From a virus: a stretch of 31,646 nucleotides of DNA. The translations under genes and the position numbers were made by a program. The notes beneath the pieces were generated by a model that did not search any database, was not told the origin of the DNA, and saw only the letters and a program-made list of their open reading frames with translations. Shown in pieces: positions 14,291-24,100 of this stretch (position 1 is the stretch's first letter; every line of letters begins with the position of its first letter). The DNA lies in IMG/VR virus record IMGVR_UViG_3300017750_000053, positions 1 through 31,646 of that record. One strand, 5' to 3'.

Positions 14291-14727
14291 TGGCACTAGA
14301 AAATCCAAGAAACGCAGCTGTAAGAACACGTGATAAAGATCCGGATACATTTATCGGTGTATCTCTTCCATTTTCTCGCGGCAAGAACGGTTGGTTTAGA
14401 TCTACAAAAAGTTTAAGTGACCAAACAAAATCAAATTTAAAGAATTTATTATTAACTGTAAAGGGTGAAAGAGTTAATCAGCCTGAATTAGGGTGTGATT
14501 TATTTAATGTTTTATTCGAACCGATGGATGACTCGTTAAGTGTAAAAATAGACACATCAATTAGAGAGGCAGTCACAAAATGGTTGCCGCACGTAATAAT
14601 AAAAAATATAAGTGTAGACCTTAGAGAGAATGAAAATCTTGTAAACGTTAGTTTAACATTTTCTACATCCGTAGATCCCGGAGCAACAGATTCTATTACA
14701 CTAAATTTAGCTAGAGCCGGAGAATAA
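14290..14727 (+). CDS. 25: baseplate wedge protein gp25 (GPW/gp25 family)
   Basis: Forms part of the inner baseplate and initiates sheath assembly in T4. At 145 residues the length is typical (132 in T4). The hallmark is the strand-turn segment GERVNQPELGCDLFNVLFEP (58-77), with the highly conserved Glu/Pro end of the gp25/GPW family. Before it, SLSDQTKSNLKNLLLTVKGE forms the family helix. After it comes a helix (VKIDTSIREAVTKWLPHV) and a three-stranded sheet. It abuts gp6 downstream with a 1-nt gap, as expected for proteins that meet in the wedge. Confidence 0.93.
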   Translation: MALENPRNAAVRTRDKDPDTFIGVSLPFSRGKNGWFRSTKSLSDQTKSNLKNLLLTVKGERVNQPELGCDLFNVLFEPMDDSLSVKIDTSIREAVTKWLPHVIIKNISVDLRENENLVNVSLTFSTSVDPGATDSITLNLARAGE

Positions 14728-14728
14728 A

Positions 14729-16726
14729 ATGGCTATCGATCAACAAAGACCAAAAGATATTAATTTTCTAAACAAAGATTTTACAGGATTACGAAGTGAT
14801 CTTATTGAGTATGCTAAAACATACTTTCCTGCATCATACTCAGACTTTAATGAAACTAGTCCTGGAATGATGTTTATCGAAATGGCTGCTTATGTAGGTG
14901 ACATACTTTCATTTTATATCGATGAACAATTTCGTGAATCTTTATTGGCTTATGCAGAAGAAAGAAAAACTGTCTTCGATATAGCACAATCATACGGATA
15001 TAGACCAAAAATTTCTACACCTTCAAATGTTACAGTTGATTTCTTTCAAACAGTACCAGCTACAGGAACTGGTGATACAGTAGTACCAGACTTTAGATAC
15101 GGTCACAGAATCAAAGAAGGAACTGTCATAGCTTCAGACCAATATAGTAAAACATTTAGAACAGTTAGTGAAGTTGATTTTAGTACATCAGGCTCATTGG
15201 ACCCTGTTGTTGTGGAACCTTATGAAATTGACGGAACAATAACAAAATATCTCTTAAAGAAACAAGCAAGAGCTGTTAGCGGTGAAGTTATAACAGAAAC
15301 TTTTACATTCGGTTCAGCTAAAGCTTATGATATGGTCACGCTGGCAAATAAAAATGTATTAGAAATAATATCTGTAACTGATGGCGGTGCTAGTAAGTGG
15401 TATCAAGTTGAGTCACTTGCACAAGATTTAGTTTATCAAGAAGTTAGAAATGATGCTGAATTCGATCCTAATTTGGCAGCTTTTAATGACACTACACCTT
15501 ACATGATTAAATTGTTAAGGACAAAAAAGAGATATAAGTCTTACATAAAATCAGATGGATCATATCAGCTAAGATTCGGATCAGGAACTGCAACAGAAAA
15601 TGATGAAGAAGTGATACCTAATCCTTCAACAGTCGGAAATTCAAATGTTAATTCTGACTTTTTAAATTCTAATTCTGCATTAGATCCTGCTAACTTTTTG
15701 GAGACAGCTGTTTATGGTGTTGCACCAGCAAACACGACACTTACAATAAAGTATTCTGTTGGTGGTGGCGTTGATGATAATGTTCCTTCAAACAGTATTA
15801 ATTCTTTAAGGAGCATAACTTCAGAAATAAACAATACAGGATTAGACGCTACCTTGGTAGAAGAATCACAAGCATCAATATCTGTTAACAATCCTGGACC
15901 TGCTACAGGCGGAAAAGGTTCAGAAACAATAGATGAAATAAAAGAAAATGTAAAACAGTTTTTTCAAGCTCAATCAAGAGCAGTAACAAAACAAGATTAT
16001 ATTACAAGAATTTATAGCTTACCTGCAAAATATGGTAATGTTGCAAAAGTTTACATCACACAAGATGATCAATTAAATTCAGGTGAAGGTGTAATACAAG
16101 GTGATGTTATTACGCCAGAAACTTTACAGACAGAATTTATTGACAAAGGCGAATCATTGAAAGTTTCTGATTTAGAAGTTAGAGTCCCTAATCCTATGGC
16201 ATTAAACTTTTATGTTTTAGGGTATGATAACAACAAAAAACTTGTAAACGTAAATCAAGCGACAAAAAGAAATTTAAAAACTTATATGGGACAGTACAGA
16301 ATATTAACTGATGCTATAAACTTAAAAAATGCTTATGTGATTAATATAGGTGTTAGATTCACAATATACGCAAAAAGAGGATATAACAAAGAAGAAGTAA
16401 TTTTTAAATGCATACAGAAAGTTAAAGAATATTTTAATGTTGATAAGTGGCAAATAAACCAACCAATAATGCTTTCTGATGTTGCTTATCAGGTGTCGCT
16501 TGTAGACGGTGTAAATAGTGTTGTGCCTCCTGTTGCTGATAATCCTGATGGTAATTTAATAGTTATAACAAATAAGTTTGAAACTGCTAGCGGATATAGC
16601 GGCAATATTTTTGACATATCAACAGCAATAAAAAGTGGAGTAGTTTATCCTTCATTAGATCCTTCAATCTTTGAAGTAAAATTTCCAGATATTGATATTA
16701 TTGGTAAGTGTTTAGGAGACTATTAA
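14729..16726 (+). CDS. 6: baseplate wedge protein gp6 (baseplate J-like)
   Basis: gp6 forms the ring that holds the baseplate wedges. The N-terminal region has the family signature DFNETSPGMMFIEMAAYVGDILSFY (about 45-69) followed by the helix with FRESLLAYAEERKTVFDIAQSYGYRP. The baseplate J-like part lies around 390-450, with IDEIKENVKQFFQAQSRAVTKQDYI and a Tyr-Gly-Asn-Val turn. The C-terminal part (about 520-640) is the alpha/beta dimerisation region (KKLVNVNQATKRNLKTYM...). The length of 665 is close to T4 gp6 (660). It shares one base with the next gene. Confidence 0.93.
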   Translation: MAIDQQRPKDINFLNKDFTGLRSDLIEYAKTYFPASYSDFNETSPGMMFIEMAAYVGDILSFYIDEQFRESLLAYAEERKTVFDIAQSYGYRPKISTPSNVTVDFFQTVPATGTGDTVVPDFRYGHRIKEGTVIASDQYSKTFRTVSEVDFSTSGSLDPVVVEPYEIDGTITKYLLKKQARAVSGEVITETFTFGSAKAYDMVTLANKNVLEIISVTDGGASKWYQVESLAQDLVYQEVRNDAEFDPNLAAFNDTTPYMIKLLRTKKRYKSYIKSDGSYQLRFGSGTATENDEEVIPNPSTVGNSNVNSDFLNSNSALDPANFLETAVYGVAPANTTLTIKYSVGGGVDDNVPSNSINSLRSITSEINNTGLDATLVEESQASISVNNPGPATGGKGSETIDEIKENVKQFFQAQSRAVTKQDYITRIYSLPAKYGNVAKVYITQDDQLNSGEGVIQGDVITPETLQTEFIDKGESLKVSDLEVRVPNPMALNFYVLGYDNNKKLVNVNQATKRNLKTYMGQYRILTDAINLKNAYVINIGVRFTIYAKRGYNKEEVIFKCIQKVKEYFNVDKWQINQPIMLSDVAYQVSLVDGVNSVVPPVADNPDGNLIVITNKFETASGYSGNIFDISTAIKSGVVYPSLDPSIFEVKFPDIDIIGKCLGDY

Positions 16727-17832
16727 TGGCACATCTTTTTAGAACACCAAATAAAGATGCAATACTTAGAAGAGGCGCATCAATTATAGGAACATCAAGC
16801 GCTCAAAATTTCGGTGGTGATGAAATATTAGAAGTAGGTAAAAGCTTTCAAGCAGGTGGAACATCTGTAAGCGCTATTCAAAGAGCAATTATAAAATTCG
16901 ACATAACAGACTATTCTGCATCACAGGCAGATGAATCAATTGGTACAGATGTAAAATACTATTTAAATCTTTATGATGCTGGTTCTTTTGAATTAACAAG
17001 AGACAATAACAACATTGAAGTTTATGTTGTGTCACAAAGTTGGACAGAAGGCGACGGCAAATTATCAGATGATCCAGCAATAGAAGAAGGCACTAGTTGG
17101 AGATACAGGACAGGTGTTTCGGAATCTTTAGAGTGGTCAGCTACAAATTCAGAGTGGGGTGGATCATATGTCTCTAGCTCAAACTATTCTGCATCATTTA
17201 GTTTTTCAAAATCAGGATCTGATGCAAGAGTTGATGTTACAGACATTGTAAAAACTCTAATTGCAGGAAGCGCCTCCAACGAAGGCTTCTTAATAAAGAG
17301 AACAACAGATATAGAAAACTCTACAGCAAATTTCGGTACATTAAAGTTTTTCTCTAGTGACTCTCATACAATATTTAAACCAACACTTGAAGCTGTTTGG
17401 GACGACGCATCTTGGACAACCGGCTCACTTTCACCACTTGACTTAGATGAATTAGGAAATTTAGATGTTTATATGAATAGTTTTAGAAGAGAATATAAAT
17501 TAGGAACTGTATCTAAAATAAGAGTTAAGGGCAGAGAAAAATATCCTGCTAGAACTTTTGGAACATCGTCAGCTTATTTAGACTGCGCTTACTTTCCATC
17601 TGCATCTAGTTTTTATTCTATAGTTGATTCTAAAAATCATCACACTATTATTCCTTTTGGAAGTGGTTCAAAATTAAGCTGTGATGGAACTAGTAATTTT
17701 TTCAAATTAACAACTACTGGGTTAGAACCAGAAAGATATTATAATGTATTATTTATGGTAGAAAGCGGAAGCGGTATAACAAAAACAACACAATTTATAG
17801 ATAATGACGACCAGTTTAAGGTGGTAGAATAA
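16726..17832 (+). CDS. DNRLRE-domain-like fibre or decoration protein, 368 aa
   Basis: The N-terminal two thirds follow the DNRLRE pattern of beta-sandwich adhesion modules: KDAILRRGASIIGTSSAQNFGGDEILEVG (10-38), AIIKFDI (about 54-60), VYVVSQSWTEGDGKLSDDPA with GTSWRYRTG, DARVDVTDIVKTLIAG, NEGFLIKRT and LKFFSSDSHTIFKPTLEAVW. A second, smaller beta region follows from about 265. Such modules are common on cell-surface and phage receptor-binding proteins. The start is ATG 16726 with TAGGAG upstream; earlier in-frame codons are inside gp6. It lies between gp6 and the giant baseplate protein, so it likely decorates the baseplate rim. The exact partner is unknown. Confidence 0.7.
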   Translation: MAHLFRTPNKDAILRRGASIIGTSSAQNFGGDEILEVGKSFQAGGTSVSAIQRAIIKFDITDYSASQADESIGTDVKYYLNLYDAGSFELTRDNNNIEVYVVSQSWTEGDGKLSDDPAIEEGTSWRYRTGVSESLEWSATNSEWGGSYVSSSNYSASFSFSKSGSDARVDVTDIVKTLIAGSASNEGFLIKRTTDIENSTANFGTLKFFSSDSHTIFKPTLEAVWDDASWTTGSLSPLDLDELGNLDVYMNSFRREYKLGTVSKIRVKGREKYPARTFGTSSAYLDCAYFPSASSFYSIVDSKNHHTIIPFGSGSKLSCDGTSNFFKLTTTGLEPERYYNVLFMVESGSGITKTTQFIDNDDQFKVVE

Positions 17833-18155
17833 TGCCATATAATGAAGAAGAGCTAAAAGATAATATCTACTATCAGTCTTTAAAACAAAGAGATGAAGAT
17901 GCCTATAACAGAAAATATCATAAAACACATGATACTTTTATGGCTAGAGAGGCAGAATTTGAGCCTAATGAAACCAAGCGGTTAAAGATCTCTTTAAGAG
18001 ATAAAGCTGACATAGTCAAACTATATGAAGATCCACAGACAGGTGAATCATATCCTAGTCCTTGCCAAAAACTTTATATTAGACTGTATCAGAGAAGATA
18101 CAGGACACAAGAAGATACTCTCGATTATATCGATAGAGAATTTACGGAGTTGTAA
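17832..18155 (+). CDS. hypothetical baseplate-region protein, 107 aa
   Basis: Charged and helical with many Tyr, Glu and Arg residues (YYQSLKQRDEDAYNRKYHK; LYIRLYQRRYRTQEDTLDY). Starts on the last base of the preceding stop with an AAGGTGG site, and the giant gene follows with no gap. It may be a small adaptor or chaperone for one of its large neighbours. Not recognised. Confidence 0.6.
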   Translation: MPYNEEELKDNIYYQSLKQRDEDAYNRKYHKTHDTFMAREAEFEPNETKRLKISLRDKADIVKLYEDPQTGESYPSPCQKLYIRLYQRRYRTQEDTLDYIDREFTEL

Positions 18156-21100
18156 ATGCCAATTGATCCAAAACTTAGGAGAGGTCAATTACTTCCTAAA
18201 AAGGTAGCAGATTTTGTAACCTTGCCAGAAGGAAATGACTGGATCCCATTTAGAGACAGTGAAAGATACCCACAGTTTGAGACTGAAGGTTATGCATCTG
18301 TAAAATGGCCAGAAACCAATTTTGGTGCAGGTCAAAATGATTATGTAAGAGTAAATGTATTTGGTGAAGATGGATCACTAATAACAACTAGTTACTTAAA
18401 TCATAATGAATTCGACACAAATCAGGACAATGATTTACAATACCCTACTGTTGAGCTGGACACAGGAAAACTTTTACGTGACCTTGGATTTAGAAGAGGT
18501 AGATTTCGTGTACAATTCTCTTTTTATAGAAACATGTTTGGAAGCCCATTTCCTCTTCTTGTTAATAATGATGAAAAGATTTATTTAGGTGGATTCGAAG
18601 AAAATGAATTAGGAAAAATATCTGCATTAGATCCACATATTGGTTCTGATACAAATATTGGAGACAGATTATATCCAAAAGAAGACAAAGCAACATTAGT
18701 AAAAATATCTTCTGACAGAACAGAAATAGTATTATCACCTCCTTTTATAAATGATACAGAATATCTAGAAAAATTTAGAATAGCCGCATATACTTGTTTA
18801 AATGATTTTGCAGATGTTGGGCAAATAGCAATCTTTAGTGATGGTGAAGATTCCAATAGGATAACATTACAAGGCTATGACACTGTTCCTAAGTCTTATA
18901 TTAACGGGATGATAAGAATCAACAATGCTTACTTTTTAGGAAATAGAGTAACACCTGCGATAGCAGCAGAATATGTTGTTGAACCTTCTTTGACAACTGT
19001 TGACAAGACACAGAATTTATTACAAGGTAGGTTTCTAGATAGTGACTATCAATGGAGACCACATAGTGTTTATAAGGGTGGTGTAAATTCTATATCGATA
19101 GAAAATCCAAAACTTATGAAAGTAGATACTGTAATAGAACAATCTCCAGTTGGAAATCAATGTGTAAGATTAGAATACCAAACTACTGAGTCTGAAAATC
19201 CTAATTCAGCAAATAGATCTTTTGGTTTGTCTCCTTTGTTAAAAATTTACAGGCCAATTGACGGCGAAGAAATGACATTTAGTGTTTATGTCAAAGCAGA
19301 CACTGCAGCAATTGGTTCAAAAGTTAGCTTATTAGCTCATGCAGGACCTTGGAGTCAAGAAGGAACAACAAAGCACTCACAAAAAGTAGAGATGACAGGC
19401 AAATGGCAAAGAATTACATTAACTTTTATATTAAGAAATGTAGGTGAAGAAAATGATTTAATTCACTTAAGAGCAACACACTTTCCAGATGGTGCATATG
19501 ATACACAAAATGAAACAACAATAGTTGGTTTAGGGTATTTATACGCAGGAGCTCAGCTAGAATTAGGAAGTTCTGTAAGTGATTTTACAAGAAATGAAGA
19601 TGAGTCTTCTGAAACTATAGAAATAGCAGAAGCAGGAACAATTACTTTTTCTGACCCTGATGATTCTGACTCTACTAAAAGAAGAATCTTAACAGCTGTA
19701 CTAAATAATACTGATGATCCTTTTGAAAGAAAAATGATCGGCAGTAAAATAATCATAAATGATGGTATTGCAGTAGATGACTTTTCTTCTCAACTAACGG
19801 TTGTTGATACAGATCATAGAGAAGTACGAAAATTATTTGTTGTTCCTGATGAGGAACGCTCTATACCTGGTTCCTATATTGGAAGTACAGAGTATAAAGG
19901 CATAACAATTGAGTGGGACAAATCTTTAAACGAAGCAATATGGATTCTTGGTGAAAGATACGGTGATAGAATATGGTCTTCTGGATGGAGTGCAGCACCT
20001 TATGACCAGAAATGGAGTGAGGTTGGAACAGCACATATTGGTTACCACGCACAGTGGAGATACGGTGGTGTTGAGGGTGAGAATGCACCTTGTATGTATT
20101 TCCCAGATTTAAATTACCAAGAAGAAATTTTAGAGGCTAGAAAGCAAGCTTTTATCGCAGCAGCAAATGCAGAGACAGGTTATTATGTAAGTAGAGATGA
20201 AGATGATCCTAGAATATCAGGACAATATTATGATAAAGAGTGGTGGAAACACAGGTATCAAGCAATCGCAACTAATAGAGGCGGTGTATCTGGATCATCT
20301 AGCACAATAGGTCCATTGGCGCGTTATGGCGCAAAACCAGGAGACACTGTAAGAATATCTTGGCAACAAAAATCTAGACCTGCAGCACCTAATTTTGATG
20401 AAGGTGGTAGAAAAGGAGCGATGGTAAGGTTATACCACTGGTACAAGAACGTATATGAAGCACCTCCAGCTCCTGTCGTATCAGCGTTTGAGGTTAGACA
20501 AGAACAAATACAAATGATGAAACCGATCCCGTCATTTAGGCAGACAGATCAAGATGGTACACAACTTCTTGTTAAGGTCGACGGAACAAATGCTCCTGAC
20601 ACTAAATTTAATAATAAGACAATATCTGAAGAAGTATTTTATTTGAGAAAAATAGAATTAAATGGATTTGAAAGCAGAGATGCAATAGGTGTATTTACAC
20701 CAGGTGCAGGATTTAAAACATATAGACTTAACGGTGGATCGAGTGAAGAGGTAACTAGCGACGGTATTAATACACTAACGAATAACACTAATACAGTATG
20801 GTTCGGAAAAAATGATGAATTAGCTGCAAAGCTTAGTGTTTCAAACGGTTTATTATTTTCAAAACAAGTTGAAGATGTATCTGGCATTTTAGATGCAGCA
20901 GATGTTGTTCCTACAAATGAGCTTGAAACACCTGCTAACGCAGCTGTACTACCACCTGATATAGCACAAGGACTTACACGTGGAAAAGCAATCGGTGCAA
21001 TGTATAAGCCAACACAAAATCTTTTTGAGCTAGGATATAGACAATATCCAGAATTAGATCTTGGAAGAATTCCTACAGAGCCTAAACCTACATCACCGCC

Positions 21101-24100
21101 TGCAGGTGATTGGCAAGATAATTACGACATCTCCATAAAACAATTTAATATATTTGTATCAAGTACTGACTGGGAATTTAACGTTAACGCCGGAAGATGG
21201 AGAATTAAAAGAGATTTAAGAATTAACGGATGGGAATGGAATAATGAAACTGGTGAGTGGTATAACACTACATCTTCACCAGGTAGAGGCTTTATATTAC
21301 CTGCAATACAGACACTAGATGGGGACTTATATTTTTCAGAGGCTCTTGGATGGCTATGGACAGGAGTTGATTGGATTTCATGTTTAGATTTATGTAGAGA
21401 GACACCCTTCTTAGCACTAACAACGAATGATTCTCTAGAGACATATAATAAAAGAGCAACTACATATATTGACACAGTAAATGATTATGAAGTAATATCA
21501 TTTTACAATACAGGTGAACAATATTACCCATCTTACGATCTTATAAAAAATAGTAAAACACTTTCATCAAATGGTAAATTCCAATGGAAGGGAATATTAG
21601 GTTGGCAGTTTCAAGGTGATGGTGATGTGAGTTCTGATGGTAATAGTGCAACAACACTTCAGTGGACAGATGTTGCTTCAAGAAATATAGATGGCTCTAC
21701 ATCAGAAAGATTTAATAAGTACGTTGAGTGTTTTGAGCTTGATGAATGGGAAGAAGCACACGCTGATTTTGTAATACCTACTGATAATAGTTTTGGGTTG
21801 TATACAAATTCATCGATTTATGTTGTTGGCAACAGAGGTGGTTTTGGAGAGCTATGGGTTGACAAAGTTAGGATTGATATATTGTTAACTTCTAATGAAA
21901 GAGTAAAAGTTGATCAAACTGCAAAATTTGCTCCGCTCTCACTTACAATACAAGATGTGTTAGGAAATAATCAACTATTAGTTGAAGAAGAATATGATGA
22001 AGCTGCAAATGTTCAAGGTGGAATACAATCAAATCTTGCAGTAAACAAATACAGCGTATTTGGATCAGGATTCCAGATCGGATTCTTGGAAGCACCAGAA
22101 GATATATCACAAGTAATGGGAAGATACGAAGGAAAAATATTAGATGTTGATGGAAACACACTCATCGTAAACACATCGTACAGGGAGTATGGTGGTACAA
22201 TAGGCGCTGTTAGTGGAAGTGAAGACTCTCCAGACTTAAGTTTACCGTTCGAACAATACTTTATAAGATACAGGATAAAAGACGCAGATAACTTATACAC
22301 AAGAGTTGTTTTTGGGCCTGAAAGAGAAAGCTTAGTTATTAATTTTAAGCCACTCAATGTAACAAATTACCCAGGATCAATAGCATATAAGCTACTAGAT
22401 CCGCTGCCAGATTCAGTACAACAATTTGACACTGCGTATATTGTTAATGAAGTTACACCTGACTTATTTGAAGGTGTTGATTTAATTCCTTTTATTGATG
22501 AAGTATTACCTGAGACAGTTCTAAAAGCACCAAAGCTTGATGAGGCAGAACCTCTAATAAGAAGAAGAGAGACAGAGTATAGAAGTCACACAGACTTAGT
22601 TGGTGTTGAATTAGACACTAGAAAACAACTTGAAGATAAAATATTTAGTGGTAGCTTATTAGATGTTAGTGTTAATGTCGACTATAATCACTTTCAAAAT
22701 TTTTCACACTTTGGATCTGTTGAAAAGAGAATAAGAAATTTTAAAGATAAATTGACATCAATAGAATTAAACACACAAAAAAGTCAATCACTAGGCGGAA
22801 CAGGCGAACCGTACATTACAGGACAGGTATCAGGTGAATATGTTTCTGGTTCTGCTGATCAGCAAGAACATTGGGATTTAGAAAAGAGAAAAATTATAAA
22901 CGGCTTTGATGATTTTGAAAATTTTATGTATTTTAAATCTTCATCTTATATATCTTCATCTAATGGTATAGATTATGATAATGCTGCACCGAAATCAAGT
23001 GGAGATGGAACACTTACTTCTCCTTACCAGCTATATTCTGTTTCTAGCTCTAATTTTACTTCATGGTTTGATAATCAAATAGTCTCATCATCAACATATG
23101 ATAATACTAACATGAATAGGCTAGTTAATTTAACACCTGCTCATATTTCTTATGATGCTGATAATGAATCATTTGTCAGATTTATGGACATGATGGGTCA
23201 CCATTATGATGTAATTTGGACACACATCAAAGCTATGACTGATAGTCATGACAGGTCTGAAGACATAACAAAAGGCATATCTGCAGAATTAGTAAAACCT
23301 ATTGCAGAATCACTTGGCTTCAAAATGCAAGAAGGAAAAGATTTAGTTAGACTTCCTGAATACCAACTAGGGCTTCAGGAGTCAGGTTCAAATACAGGTG
23401 TTTTTAATATAAGATTCTCTAAGAAGTCTCAACAGGATATATCTAGAGAAATATGGAACAGATTACTATCAAGCATGCCTTATTTATTAAAAACAAAAGG
23501 TACAAAGCAAGGACTAAAAGGATTAATAGCAGCATACGGTATTCCAACATCTATATTAAGAATACAAGAGTACGGTGGTCCTAAAATCGAAGGTGGTACA
23601 CCTGAATTTGAGATTAAACAAAAGTATACGTATGCATTGCATTTAAAAGGTGCACAACAATTAGCAGCACCGTGGTACAGATCTCCGGAGACGCAAAGAG
23701 TTAACGATACAATAGAATTTAGATTTAAAACAGGTGTTGAACAAGACACATTAATTGCTTCTAAAAATAATACTACAAATCATATTGAGTCTGCAATCTA
23801 TATAAAAAATATTGACGGTCAAGATACAAAAGGTAAATTATCTTTCGCATTAAGTGGTAGTGAAGGTTTCTTTTCTGCAAGCTTAGACTCACTGCCAATG
23901 TATAATGATGAATATTGGTCTGTGATGATTAGAAGAAGGGCAGGTGAATCTGGCTTTACAAGCAGTTACGACGGAATGCAAATGACATCTGAAACTAGCT
24001 CTTTAACACAGAGTTTTGACATTTTTGCAGGTTACTATGACTCAGGTGTAGATGAAATTATTACAAAAGCATCTGCTAGTATTGATGTATCAGGATCAAG

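Noticed and set aside
19536-19543. TATTTATA inside the giant gene
   Set aside because: Within coding sequence and lacking the leading A of the 9-mer; expected by chance at this AT content.
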